A DNA stretch of 64,000 nt from Plectonema radiosum NIES-515 (GTDB lineage Bacteria > Cyanobacteriota > Cyanobacteriia > Cyanobacteriales > Nostocaceae). The translations under genes and the position numbers were made by a program. The first letter of the stretch is position 1, and each line of letters begins with the position of its first letter. Shown here in pieces: positions 33,943 through 43,999 of the stretch. The notes beneath the pieces are model-generated. The model did not search any database and was not told the origin of the DNA. It worked only from the letters and a program-made list of their open reading frames with translations. Where the stretch lies: assembly GCF_025753815.1 (NCBI RefSeq), contig NZ_JAOWRF010000276.1, positions 1 through 64,000 on the forward strand, read 5' to 3'.

Positions 33943-36900
33943 TTTCCATCATTTGAAATTGATACCTCCCAAGCGATTAAGCAGCTAGAACTTTTGGGAT
34001 ACCAGCGCGGTGATGCTGTTTATGTCCGAGCTTTCTTGCCCAAAGAAGACCCCCGTTTTGCTCCAGGCACAGCACGCAAAGCCGATAAAATCAACTTCAA
34101 ACAAATTTTGCAGTGGCAGCAGCAAGGTTATGGTGTATATTTTGTGATCAACGGTGGTGGTCATAAAGATGAAAATGTTCAACTTTGCCGTGCGGTTTTT
34201 ATTGAGCATGACGACTTAGAAATAGAATTACAGCGGGATTTGTGGCAAACACTCTCGCTACCAGAACCAACCTTTCAAGTCCAGACTCGTAAATCCGTCC
34301 ATTCTTACTGGGTGTTTGAAAAACCCATCTCTGTTGAAGATTGGAAGCAGTTGCAAACTGACCTTTTAACATACACCAATGCTGACCCAGCCATCAAAAA
34401 TCCTAGTCGGGTGATGCGATTGGCTGGAGCATGGCACATTAAGCCAGGGGAAAAGCCGCTACGTTGCGATATTATTTCACAGTCTGGTTTGAAATACACC
34501 TATGAACAATTGCGCTCCTCTGTTCCAGCGCAACAACAACCTGAGTTAGTTCAAGAAAAGCGTGAAGCCATGCGATCTGCTGAACGCAATTTACTCGCTG
34601 ACGCAGAGCGATCGCGATCGCACTTTGAACTGACTGCACACCAGCAACAGTATACTCGCTATGAAGATATTTCTGTACCTGTACCAGTTGCAGTACCACT
34701 CGAAGTCTGCCTCTCAAAAGAGTCTCGCGCTTTGCTTAACTTTGGGGTAAACGAAGGAGGTCGCAATACCAATGGGGCAAAACTAGCACGAGATTTAATT
34801 GGTACTGCGAATCATTTTACTAGCATCGGTCAGCAGTTTGACGGTGATCCACAGCAACTTTTACAAGATTATGCCGATCGCTGCACCCCACCACTGCCAG
34901 CCAAAGAAGTTGATAGCATCTGGAAATCAGCCGAGAAAGACCACCCAGGTCCCAGTTGCACTCCAGAAGGTGTGGAAACTTGCATTAAGGCTTGGTACTG
35001 GAATACTCATATCAAGCCGAATCAAAATTCATCAGCTAGTTCTGGTAATCCTGGTTTTGATAATGTTTACAGTGTTGGGAATAAGCAGCCTATTTCAGAT
35101 AACACACAGCGCGAATCTCCTAGAGAGACGCTTCGCGAACGCATTCTAGAAATTTTAAGCCGCCATGATTCCGAATCAATGCGAGCGATCGCACTTATGG
35201 ATTTGGCTAATTTGGTAAAGCTTCCATATCGGCAAATTGAGCAGCTAGCCAAAATACTCACAGATGAAGTAGATTTAGACTTTGATACTTTAGTTGCCAC
35301 GCAGAAACTTTCATCTCTGCTTAAAACTTGTCCTCAACAACTTGACCTAACCCGATTACTGGAACCTCAGTTCGCCCGACTATTAATTGATACCGCGAAT
35401 GCCATGCCTACAGCTCCGGAATTTTTATTCACGACGCTTCTGGCAACTGCGGCATCTCAGATTGGCTCGGCAGCACGGATAGTTGTCAAACCGTCCGCCA
35501 ACTACACCCAACCAATGGTAATGTGGACGAGCATTGTCGCTGACTCTGGCTCCGTAAAAACTCCGGCACAGCGAGTAATTATTGACCCATTGGTAGAATT
35601 AGAAACCTCAGCTTTTGAACGCTATCAAATAGAAGCAGCCGAATACAGGAAGTTACAAGCAGCACATAAAGGTAAAAAGCAAGACGACTCTGATGATCAG
35701 TCTTTAAACGTACCCAGACGCCAGCGCTACGTGACTAAAGATAGCACACTGGAAACATTGCAGCGGATTCATGGCGAAAACCCACGGGGGGTATTGTACT
35801 ACCGGGATGAATTAGTAGGGCTATTTAAAACCCGCAATCAGTATCGCGGTGGTTTGGGAGCTGATGAAGAGCAGGAACTCGATCAATTTAATGGGTCTGC
35901 AATTATTTACGATCGCTCAGAAAAATCTGTATGTTTACCCAAAAGTGCCATTTCCCGCACGGGTAGCATCCAGTGGGAAGTTTTATCTGCGATAATGGGA
36001 GATCACAATGACTACAACGGCAGTTTTGCTCGGTGGTTGTTCTGCGCTGCTAAGTCTCCAAAACGTTATCTGCGGTTAGTTGGAGAAAATTCTGCTCCCC
36101 ATACTGGTATCTCCCAAGCACTACGTCAGCTTTACATAAAACTTGCCTTGGTGCCAGAAAAAGACTACTTTTTAAGCACAGACGCAGCTATGCTTTTCCA
36201 GGTGTGGCAGCATTCTCTTGTAGATGCCCAAGTTGCTGAACAGTCCTATGGAATAAGGATAGTATATCCCAAAATTGAAGCTTATACCACAAGATTGGCG
36301 CTGTGGTTACACATTGTTAATGCTGTGTTAGCAGGTGAAACTCCGACCCAGGTGATTTCTGGGGACACGATGGAAAAAGCAATTGAGCTAGCGGCTTATT
36401 TTCTTTGGCAGCATAAATTGATTCATACTCAAAACTCCCCGGAATCGGGACTGACATCTTGGGGTCTGAAAATCCAGAAGTTAGCTGAACAAGTGGGAGG
36501 AGCTACAGCTTCCATGCTCAAAAGCCGTATTCGCGCTCTGCGGAAAAAAGCAACTTTTGAAATTCGCCAACTGATGGAAATGATGGCAGCTGCGGGTTGG
36601 GGTTGGGTTGAAGGTTCTGGCTCCAATTCAGTCTATATGGCAAACAGTGTACCACCGAAAGGAATTGACAAAATTGACACAAAATTGACACAAGTGTCAG
36701 TCCTTGAAACGCCTATCAAAACTGCATTTGACAACATAATTGACTCGTTTGACACAAATGTTTTGGCAGATGTTGTAAAAGAGCAGATTATTAGCCACAA
36801 CTTAAATTCCTCATTGGACGTGGAAAATGTAGAGTCATGTCAATTTGTCAATTCAAATGCTGAGATGCCTACTGTAACTGGCACTGATTCGATTGACCAG

Positions 36901-37554
36901 GAGGGTCAATCGGAATGTCAATTGTCAATTGATGAATCGTTAAATATAGAAACCCCAGGCGATCAGCAAGACGATAATTCACCCAGCGTCGATCCAAAGT
37001 TCCCAATGAGTGTAATTATAGAAACCCCAAGCGATCTGCGCTTGTCTGCGAAACGCTCCGGGAACGCAATTTACTCGCTGACGCAGAGCGGAGACGATAA
37101 TGCACCTCATCTCGTTGAGTCAGCTGATGTAGCAATGCTCCCGTTATCAGATTTTGAAGCTGGGGAAGCTTTTCAAGGTCAGGGACAAGAATCTACTGAA
37201 ATAGTGGTAGACGTAGCGATCGCTAACTCCATTTCCTCAGAAGTGACTGAAAAGACAGAGCAAGATGTAAATGCAATGGCTACAAGTAGCAATGAACACG
37301 ACCACAATCTCCAGCCTGTTGAGGTATTGACATCACAACCGGAATCAATTGTAGAGAATGGGCTAGAAGATAACCCCAAGCTTCAGCCTATTGAGGTGTT
37401 GACTCTGGCTGGGGAACGGATTGGTGGATATTTCATCGATGCTTGCATGAGAATTGCCAATTTAATTGAAAAAACGCAGCAATTCACTTTCTTTGATGCA
37501 GACGGGGTGATGTATGTCTTTGAAGGACAAATCCGAAAAGCACCATCAAGCTAG
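33931..37554 (+). CDS. Plasmid replication primase/ATPase (RepB-type primase, PriCT, DUF3987)
   Basis: The protein has 1,207 residues from the ATG at 33931; AAGGAGG lies 10 bases upstream, and an in-frame TTG at 33925 is also possible. The N-terminal primase domain shows FIEHDDLE, the catalytic-type TRKSVHSYWVF and NPSRVMRLAG (about 90-170). A PriCT-like domain follows (LLNFGVNEGGRNTNGAKLAR, then DYADRC and IWKSAEKDHPG). The DUF3987 ATPase domain (about 480-880) has a P-loop-like ADSGSVKTPAQ and a Walker B VLYYRDELVGLF. The last 300 residues are acidic and low in complexity, with short repeats. Next to the iteron array, it probably primes and unwinds the plasmid. Several dispersed repeats lie in frame within it (34582, 35111, 37062). 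Confidence 0.82.
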   Translation: MTTQFPSFEIDTSQAIKQLELLGYQRGDAVYVRAFLPKEDPRFAPGTARKADKINFKQILQWQQQGYGVYFVINGGGHKDENVQLCRAVFIEHDDLEIELQRDLWQTLSLPEPTFQVQTRKSVHSYWVFEKPISVEDWKQLQTDLLTYTNADPAIKNPSRVMRLAGAWHIKPGEKPLRCDIISQSGLKYTYEQLRSSVPAQQQPELVQEKREAMRSAERNLLADAERSRSHFELTAHQQQYTRYEDISVPVPVAVPLEVCLSKESRALLNFGVNEGGRNTNGAKLARDLIGTANHFTSIGQQFDGDPQQLLQDYADRCTPPLPAKEVDSIWKSAEKDHPGPSCTPEGVETCIKAWYWNTHIKPNQNSSASSGNPGFDNVYSVGNKQPISDNTQRESPRETLRERILEILSRHDSESMRAIALMDLANLVKLPYRQIEQLAKILTDEVDLDFDTLVATQKLSSLLKTCPQQLDLTRLLEPQFARLLIDTANAMPTAPEFLFTTLLATAASQIGSAARIVVKPSANYTQPMVMWTSIVADSGSVKTPAQRVIIDPLVELETSAFERYQIEAAEYRKLQAAHKGKKQDDSDDQSLNVPRRQRYVTKDSTLETLQRIHGENPRGVLYYRDELVGLFKTRNQYRGGLGADEEQELDQFNGSAIIYDRSEKSVCLPKSAISRTGSIQWEVLSAIMGDHNDYNGSFARWLFCAAKSPKRYLRLVGENSAPHTGISQALRQLYIKLALVPEKDYFLSTDAAMLFQVWQHSLVDAQVAEQSYGIRIVYPKIEAYTTRLALWLHIVNAVLAGETPTQVISGDTMEKAIELAAYFLWQHKLIHTQNSPESGLTSWGLKIQKLAEQVGGATASMLKSRIRALRKKATFEIRQLMEMMAAAGWGWVEGSGSNSVYMANSVPPKGIDKIDTKLTQVSVLETPIKTAFDNIIDSFDTNVLADVVKEQIISHNLNSSLDVENVESCQFVNSNAEMPTVTGTDSIDQEGQSECQLSIDESLNIETPGDQQDDNSPSVDPKFPMSVIIETPSDLRLSAKRSGNAIYSLTQSGDDNAPHLVESADVAMLPLSDFEAGEAFQGQGQESTEIVVDVAIANSISSEVTEKTEQDVNAMATSSNEHDHNLQPVEVLTSQPESIVENGLEDNPKLQPIEVLTLAGERIGGYFIDACMRIANLIEKTQQFTFFDADGVMYVFEGQIRKAPSS
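34582..34610. repeat. 29-base exact direct repeat, first copy
   Basis: The unit begins GAACGCAATTTACTCG and ends ACGCAGAGCG. The second copy is at 37062-37090 in the same gene. Both are read in the same frame. The unit looks like a dispersed cyanobacterial repeat rather than a domain repeat. Confidence 0.75.
35111..35142. repeat. Dispersed repeat in frame in the primase gene
   Basis: The sequence runs from GCGAATCTCCTAG to TTCGCGAACGC and encodes ESPRETLRER. Strings of this type are common in Nostoc-type genomes, as I recall. It lies in the linker between the PriCT and ATPase domains. Confidence 0.5.
37062..37090. repeat. 29-base exact direct repeat, second copy
   Basis: Identical to 34582-34610. 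It sits within a longer GC-rich patch (about 37030-37100) in the low-complexity tail of the primase gene. Confidence 0.75.
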
Positions 37555-37799
37555 GTGCAAGCGCACTTTACACTAACTTTTGTTGCCATTCATTTTCGCA
37601 TATCGTATTTTATCCCGTTTTGAGGTAGTTAGGTACGCTTACCTTGACAAAATAGGCAATAACCGCATCTAACTTAACATTCTGTAGTTGATGCACCCAA
37701 AAGCTAGGATGCGCTGATACTCCTAAAACGGAAATAACCGCAGTCGGCTCTGAAATTTTGCCGTACAAAAGTTTCAGCACTTTTGAATAGGTATTAACT

Positions 37800-38792
37800 A
37801 TGACAGTTACTGAAGTTAAATTCAAACCTGGTGAAGAAGTTGATGCAAACAAAGATAACAAGGTATTAAAAAAAAGTGATAGCGAGATTTCAGCCGCTAC
37901 GTCCTGTAATCCTCTACAGTGCGAACCCATGCACTCGGAAGAATTTTCAACAGAGTCGAAATTACCAACTGCTGATACTGTAGTAGTTGCGGTTGAGATA
38001 TTAGAGGAGCTAACTCAGGATGAAGCAGATGACCGCCATCGGTTAGAACTAAAAATAGAACGGGCATTTTATGAGGCAGGTTGTGCCTTGAGAGAACTGC
38101 TGGAACGGCGGCTGTACCGGAGTACTCACAGTAATTTTGAGGAATACTGCCGCGATCGCTTTAACTATAGTCGCGACACTGCTTACCTGAAGATTGCGGC
38201 TGCTGTTGTTTATGACAACATCCAGAAATTTTTGCCGACCAATGGTCGGCAAATTCCTATGCCGACCAACGAACGTCAATTGCGAGATTTGGCGTCATCG
38301 AATTTTGAACCAGAAGTTCAAGCGGATGCATGGTTGCAGGGAGTAGAAGAAGCTGGTGGTAAAGCTCCAAGTGGGCGTATTGTCAAGGGAATTGTCGAAC
38401 GGCTGAAGGAAAAGCCTTTATTTCGTGCCACTGATTTTTGTCAAATAGGTGACGTGTTTACTTTAACTAGGTTAGAGGGTACTGAACGCAAATATAATGG
38501 GTGTTGGGCGATCGCTGTTGCGCTCAATGACTTTACTGTAGAGGTTGAAGTTCATGATACTACCCTAAACGTGAAACCTGAAAACCTCAGCAGAATTAAT
38601 TCTCCAGAAGCACATCACCAACTACCACAAATCAAAAAACGCATTTCTCGTTTGCGTAACTGTGGAATGCTAGACCGATGCGCTTATACAGTGCTGGAGT
38701 CTTTGGGACGGCAGACTTACTTGACCCCTGTCGAGGATGGCTTGTTGCAATGGTTGGAGAAGCATTACGCAGTGAGTGATGAAGAAAATTAG
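37800..38792 (+). CDS. Cyanobacterial plasmid DNA-binding-type protein
   Basis: The protein has 330 residues. After a disordered, acidic leader (1-65), a helical domain reads LELKIERAFYEAGCALRELLERRLYR, then FEEYCRDRFNYSRDTAYLKIAAA, the shape of a family common next to plasmid replication genes. A tandem pair LPTNGRQIPMPTNERQLRDLA follows, then AGGKAPSGRIVKGIVERLKE, typical of ParB/KfrA-like accessory proteins. The last 130 residues hold a small beta domain (DVFTLTRLEGTERKYNGCWAI). It lies 245 bases after the primase gene and reads in the same direction. It is probably a DNA-binding accessory or regulator. Confidence 0.6.
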   Translation: MTVTEVKFKPGEEVDANKDNKVLKKSDSEISAATSCNPLQCEPMHSEEFSTESKLPTADTVVVAVEILEELTQDEADDRHRLELKIERAFYEAGCALRELLERRLYRSTHSNFEEYCRDRFNYSRDTAYLKIAAAVVYDNIQKFLPTNGRQIPMPTNERQLRDLASSNFEPEVQADAWLQGVEEAGGKAPSGRIVKGIVERLKEKPLFRATDFCQIGDVFTLTRLEGTERKYNGCWAIAVALNDFTVEVEVHDTTLNVKPENLSRINSPEAHHQLPQIKKRISRLRNCGMLDRCAYTVLESLGRQTYLTPVEDGLLQWLEKHYAVSDEEN

Positions 38793-39678
38793 GAAACAGT
38801 GAAAACTTACGCCAAACTACGTTACAGCACATTATCACAGGAGCGATGAATTTGGTTAGGGTTTGGTAATGGTAGACCGAAGCTAACAATTTTGGCAAGA
38901 GTACTTATAGGAATTGACACCTTCTCCACTCCGAGCGTCGAGTAAAGTCGCAGCCTGATTTTTTCGCTTTGAATCAAACGGCAGCCAGTTCACTAAGTGA
39001 AAATAGTATAAAGCGCACACATAAAGGAATATACGAGCAAAAAAATATATGCTGAATCAAGAAACTATACACCGGAGCGTCTTAAATATACTGAGATTGT
39101 TACTAACTGCTCATAGTCAATAGATTATATCTTAGTATGATTTGTTACTTATTGTATTGACAAGTAATTTTTTTTGATTATTTTGAAAAAAGAATTTATA
39201 AAATACTAAACAAAGGTATTAAAGACTACAATTGTTAACTGGTAAGGCTTTTAGCTAAAAAGCCGGATTAGCACTCTCAGCCAGAATATAAATTTTCAGT
39301 CAGGCCACCAACCGAATCAGTTACGAAATAGCACGTAAAAAGAGCCAGAATAATAAATTACGCATTTACCCCCATGATGCCCCGTGGCTAATAAGAGTAG
39401 AAATGTAAAAGCGATAGGCAATTAGTGACGAGTAATAACCAGTTTGCGCGGTTGACACCTCAAGGTCAGATACTATACGGCTACAAGGGTTGAGACAATA
39501 GAATCGCAAATAGCGCTTTTTATAGCTGATAAAAATATCGTCCAAGACTCTGGCTAAAGATGCAATTGCCAAGAAAGCACTCTTGAAAAGCACTTATGCT
39601 TTTTCCACCAAAGCGTGTTTTTCAGTACTTTTTATCAGAACAAACAACTGTAATCAAACAATCTACCAATAAAAAATC
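38793..39678. other. Long AT-rich intergenic region
   Basis: I see no gene in these 886 bases. GGCTTTT-agcta-AAAAGCC (39246-39264) is a short hairpin. A leftward 75-codon frame at 39366-39593 lacks a ribosome-binding site and is not called. The region separates the replication genes from the surface-protein genes. Confidence 0.5.
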
Positions 39679-40416
39679 ATGAGTCAAAGTTTAGTTGTAC
39701 AAGAATTTGGGATTATCGTCGCTATTAAAGATAACAAACCCGCTATTCTCAACCCAGATTTCCTCAAATATACTGGCATTGTTCCTAGCGAGTGGGAATT
39801 GGCTCGTCAACCTGTTTTTTCCAGTAGCGTTTCTCAAGTAACATATACAAACGGTGTCAGCATAATCGCCGAAACAAATCGCGTCATTTTCGTCGAATCG
39901 CTGGAGGATAAGAAAGCAGAAGAAATTAGCGTCGCAGCGATCGCAGAACGCTACGTAAAAATGTTACCCAACGCCGAATATCAAGGTTTGGGAGTCAACC
40001 CACGCGGTTACAAAGGTTTTGAAAGTGCAGACACAGATGCAGCCCGCAGATTCATGAGTGAAGGAATGTTTGCACCTGGAGCATGGCAACAAGTTGGTAC
40101 TACCCCCATGCGCTCCACCATCAACCTCGTTTACACCTTTGAGCGTGCGCCTTTATACCTCACCCTCAACGAAGCAGCACTCCGCAACCCCGACGAAACC
40201 AGCACTCCCATCGTCTTGTTCTCCGGCAGCTACAGCTACGAAGTATCGGGAGAAACCGCAAGCGAAAAGCTCACCAACCTGCTTGCAGTCATGAGCAATT
40301 GGAAAACCGACTTACAAGAATTCAGCGATATTATCAACGACAAATTCCTCGGTCATCAAGCTTCAAGTCGCGTACCCGATGTATTTACCCTGAACAACGT
40401 TGCTGCTGCGGTGTAA
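39679..40416 (+). CDS. Cyanobacterial hypothetical protein
   Basis: The protein has 245 residues and no signal peptide or membrane segment. It begins LVVQEFGIIVAIKDNKPAILNPDFLKYTGIVPSEWELARQPV. The middle (AIAERYVKMLPNAEYQGLGVNPRGYKGF) and end (SGSYSYEVSGETASEKLTNLLAVMSNW) suggest an immunity- or assembly-type globular fold, but I know of no function. Codon use is GC-richer than in the giant gene downstream. A strong terminator follows, so it is a single-gene unit. A truncated relative of its N-terminus lies at 40529-40663. Confidence 0.65.
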   Translation: MSQSLVVQEFGIIVAIKDNKPAILNPDFLKYTGIVPSEWELARQPVFSSSVSQVTYTNGVSIIAETNRVIFVESLEDKKAEEISVAAIAERYVKMLPNAEYQGLGVNPRGYKGFESADTDAARRFMSEGMFAPGAWQQVGTTPMRSTINLVYTFERAPLYLTLNEAALRNPDETSTPIVLFSGSYSYEVSGETASEKLTNLLAVMSNWKTDLQEFSDIINDKFLGHQASSRVPDVFTLNNVAAAV

Positions 40417-40463
40417 TTAGCATCATCAACAGTCAGTACAGCGAAAAAATAAAATATACACGC

Positions 40464-40489
40464 AAAGTGAGGGAGAAATCCCTCACTTT
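40464..40489 (+). terminator. Rho-independent terminator
   Basis: AAAGTGAGGGA, GAAA loop, TCCCTCACTTT: an 11-pair perfect stem with a stable tetraloop, 48 bases after the stop of the gene at 39679-40416. Confidence 0.8.
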
Positions 40490-40528
40490 TGGCGCAATTC
40501 GGTGTCTACAATCACCCACGCATACCCC

Positions 40529-40663
40529 ATGACACCCACCGTCGTCCCCCACGAAATAAATTTCATCCTCGACACGCAACAACCGCAACCCATATATGCT
40601 GACCCCAAGATGCTGCACTACAGCGGTATCGTATTATCCGATTGGGGTTTTTACATCCATTAA
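40529..40663 (+). pseudogene. Truncated paralogue of the 39679-40416 gene
   Basis: This is a 44-codon frame from an ATG. Its sequence PIYADPKMLHYSGIVLSDWGF parallels PAILNPDFLKYTGIVPSEWEL at the N-terminus of the gene just upstream, and then stops. It appears to be the first sixth of a tandem duplicate whose remainder has been lost. The copies have diverged considerably, so the duplication is old or the fragment came from another locus. Confidence 0.6.
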
Positions 40664-40786
40664 TAACAAATTTTTCGCCTCACAATCCCCAAAAACACGC
40701 GGCTTCTCTTTAAATTGCAATTAATATTTGATTTCAACCTACTTAAAAAAACACGGTTCTTCATTACTAGATAAAACGGGGTCAAC

Positions 40787-43700
40787 ATGGCAGGCAATAA
40801 CGAATTTGGATCACCCAATAACGATTCACTTTTTAATAACAACGAGTTATCAAATAATAATGCATTTGTAGACCCCTTAGCAGCAAACCTAGACCCGTTT
40901 TCGAGCAACCAAACATCCTCACCAATTGGTGCCCCCAGTACCGACCTCGTACAACCACTGAGCAGTAAGGAAACTTCCTCAAGCACTCTACTCCCTGATT
41001 CGGCTGCAAATAATTCTCTAATCAAAGATAGAACAATCGATAACAAAGCCTCGGTAGACCCAATTACAGGTGGTATTCTTGATGCCCCATTAGTCGGTGA
41101 TATCAAGGACGATACACTCGCTGCTAATTCGATTAACACTTTAAATATTGGCTTATTGTCAATTTCTCCATCACTGGGTTTAGAAAAAGAAACAAATATA
41201 ATAACCGATAGCGATATAATATCAAACCAACTTACACAAGAAATATTAGAAACATTCCGCACCGAGGCCATTGCCCGTTGGAATTCTTTAGGAGTAGGAG
41301 AATTTGATACAGGCATTCTTAACAACGTAAAACTGGTAATTGAAGATTTACCCGGCTACAAACTAGGTTTAACTGACAGTTACACAGTCAAAATTGATAC
41401 TAATGGAGCGGGTGAAGGGTGGTTTATTGATTCTACTCCCAGCGACGATATTGAATTTAGCAATGTAGTAAACTCAAGCGAATTACAAGCGGTATCCGGC
41501 GATTTAGCTTATGGACGTGTAGACTTACTGACGATACTTACCCACGAATTTGGGCACGTACTGGGAATTGAACACGTAGAAACAACTATACAGCCAAACC
41601 ACCTGATGAGTCCTGCTTTACCAGTGGGGACAAGAAGGATACCAGTACTAGATGATTCACACTTTTCTCTAGGATTAGAACCTGTTAGAGATGCAGCTTC
41701 CTTAAACTTACCTACAATTTCACCAACTAACAATACAATTCCTGGGGAATTAAGTACTACAGACCCTTTTAACCCGACTCGTGATGGTCGAAGAAAAGAT
41801 GATTACCTACTAACTGATTTTACAGTCGGGAAACTGGTAACCCTGAACTTATCTTCCTCCAACTTTGATGCCTTTCTACAACTTGTGGATGCAGATACCC
41901 TTGGGGTAATTACAGAAAATGATGATTCAGGAGGAAGTGTAAACTCAAGAATAAGATTTACTCCTGTTGCAGGCATTAATTATATAGTGCGGGTTACTAG
42001 TTATGCCAGCGGTGCCACAGGAGCGTATAATTTAACTGCTTCTTTTGGTGCGCCGGATTTAATTATAACAAGCGCAACCGCACCAATAACAGCCCCCGAA
42101 CGCAGTAGCGTCTCCTTAAGTTGGACGGTCAGCAACATTGGAGAAGCTACTGCAACCGATAGTTGGTATGATTACGTTTATTTATCAGATAATACGATTT
42201 GGGATAACTCTGATCGCTACATGGGGTATGTCTCTACTAGTAATAAAACACCACTCTTCTCAGGCGATAGTTATACAGTAACAGCAAATATGGCACTACC
42301 GGAACGGGTAGGTGCTGGTAAACAGTATTTAATATTTGTTGCCAACCGCAATAACGGTCAAATTGAAGAAAGTGAAACCAACAACGTCTTTTGGCTACCC
42401 ATTGATATTACCGTACCAGATTTAGTAGTAAGTAATGCAACCGCACCCCTTGCGATTACAGTAGGTAGTAGCGTAGATATTTCATGGACGGTGGAAAATC
42501 AGGGAAGCGTTCAGGCAACTCACCCCTGGTATGACCGTATTTATATTTCAGATGACCAAATAGTAGATGCATCAGATACATATGTTAGCGACTTTGATTC
42601 TGGTGTCAGTGGTACACCAGTAGAGGCAGGTGGAAGTTACACCCTAACAAAAACTGTTACCATTCCCCAAACAGCATTGGGGAATCGCTACTTGCTATTT
42701 GTTGCTGACTACTACAACAATCAGTACGAAACCAACGAAAACAACAACGTTAAGGCAATACGTGTTGAAGTAAATGCCCCCGACCTGATTGTAAGTGAAG
42801 CATCTTCACCGACGCAAGCTGCATTGGGTGAGCTTATATCAGTTAATTGGTCTGTAACAAACTCTGGTAACGTTAGTGCGGATAGTGATTGGTACGATAG
42901 AATTTACCTTAGTGATGACCTTTTCTTAGACGGTTCAGACGAGTACGTAGCTGACAAGTGGACAGGTGACAAAACTCCTTTAGCTAGCAACACCAGCTAT
43001 AGCATCAGCCAAAATATTACTATTCCTACATATGCAAAAGCAGGCAATCGTTACCTGCTGTTCGTTGCAGATAACGGTAATCAGCAAGGTGAAACCAACG
43101 AAAACAACAACGTTAGGGCAGTTCCCATCTACGTTAAAGCCCCAGACTTAATAGTATCTAATGCAACATATGATGCTACCACTATTACTCCTGGTTCTAC
43201 CGTTACTCTCTCCTATACAGTCGAAAACCAAGGAGAAATAGCAGCAACTCGAGATTGGTATGACTATATTTTCCTATCTGACGATGCAGTTTATGATAGT
43301 TCGGATTTCCAACTCCACCAGCACTATCATTCAACGCAAACACCACTTGGCGTAGATAATACTTATACAGTAGATAATATCAATATCACGCTACCCAACA
43401 ATGCAGTAGGTCAACCAGGTAGCCGTTACTTATTATTTGTTACAGATGCTTATTATTATAACTCCCAACAGGAAACCAACGAAAATAACAACGTTAGGGC
43501 AATACCTCTAACAATTACGGGTAACAATGCTGACTTAGAGGTGACAGCGGCAACAGCACCCAGCACGGTGACAACCCAACAGACGGTATCGGCATCGTGG
43601 ACGGTTAAGAACACAGGTACGCAAGAGACATCCTCATACTGGTATGATGCTGTTTACATTTCTAGCGATCGCACTCTTGATGCCAACGATACAGTAATTA

Positions 43701-43999
43701 GTAATTGGAATTCAAATCAGTCTTCACTGTTAGTCAACGAAGAATATACTCAAAACTGGGACATTACAATCCCGACTGGAAGAACAGGCAGTCAATATTT
43801 GCTGTTCGTTGCAAATGCCTACAATTACATCAGTGAGTTGAGCAAGGATAATAACGTCCGTGCAATTCCAATTGAAGTAAAAGCACCCGACTTAATAGTA
43901 ACAAACATTACTGCACCTACTGTAGCTTATGCTGATGCCCGAATCGAAGTAGAGTGGACTGTAAACAATCAGGGGAATAGCGCTGCCCTTACTCAATAA
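40787..43999 (+). CDS. Giant surface/secreted protein, N-terminal part: metalloprotease, PPC and CARDB repeats
   Basis: The first 1,070 codons of a much longer frame. The N-terminus is Asn/Ser-rich with no Sec signal. A matrixin-like metalloprotease domain has the zinc motif HEFGHVLGIEH (residues 253-263), then a PPC-type domain (DDYLLTDFTVGKLV to about 420), then CARDB repeats of about 120 residues (each PDLIV..., WTVENQG, WYDxIYxSDD, GNRYLLFVADxxNxxxETNENNN). A TAA at 43997-43999 interrupts the sixth repeat where the conserved Trp of WYD should be. The same frame continues afterwards without a shift. Proteins of this build are exported adhesins or processing proteases. The stop is a true mutation, an error, or a site of readthrough. 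Confidence 0.8.
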   Translation: MAGNNEFGSPNNDSLFNNNELSNNNAFVDPLAANLDPFSSNQTSSPIGAPSTDLVQPLSSKETSSSTLLPDSAANNSLIKDRTIDNKASVDPITGGILDAPLVGDIKDDTLAANSINTLNIGLLSISPSLGLEKETNIITDSDIISNQLTQEILETFRTEAIARWNSLGVGEFDTGILNNVKLVIEDLPGYKLGLTDSYTVKIDTNGAGEGWFIDSTPSDDIEFSNVVNSSELQAVSGDLAYGRVDLLTILTHEFGHVLGIEHVETTIQPNHLMSPALPVGTRRIPVLDDSHFSLGLEPVRDAASLNLPTISPTNNTIPGELSTTDPFNPTRDGRRKDDYLLTDFTVGKLVTLNLSSSNFDAFLQLVDADTLGVITENDDSGGSVNSRIRFTPVAGINYIVRVTSYASGATGAYNLTASFGAPDLIITSATAPITAPERSSVSLSWTVSNIGEATATDSWYDYVYLSDNTIWDNSDRYMGYVSTSNKTPLFSGDSYTVTANMALPERVGAGKQYLIFVANRNNGQIEESETNNVFWLPIDITVPDLVVSNATAPLAITVGSSVDISWTVENQGSVQATHPWYDRIYISDDQIVDASDTYVSDFDSGVSGTPVEAGGSYTLTKTVTIPQTALGNRYLLFVADYYNNQYETNENNNVKAIRVEVNAPDLIVSEASSPTQAALGELISVNWSVTNSGNVSADSDWYDRIYLSDDLFLDGSDEYVADKWTGDKTPLASNTSYSISQNITIPTYAKAGNRYLLFVADNGNQQGETNENNNVRAVPIYVKAPDLIVSNATYDATTITPGSTVTLSYTVENQGEIAATRDWYDYIFLSDDAVYDSSDFQLHQHYHSTQTPLGVDNTYTVDNINITLPNNAVGQPGSRYLLFVTDAYYYNSQQETNENNNVRAIPLTITGNNADLEVTAATAPSTVTTQQTVSASWTVKNTGTQETSSYWYDAVYISSDRTLDANDTVISNWNSNQSSLLVNEEYTQNWDITIPTGRTGSQYLLFVANAYNYISELSKDNNVRAIPIEVKAPDLIVTNITAPTVAYADARIEVEWTVNNQGNSAALTQ

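Noticed and set aside
39366-39593. 75-codon leftward frame in the 38.8-39.7 kb gap
   Set aside because: No start signal, no family resemblance and no neighbours in that direction.
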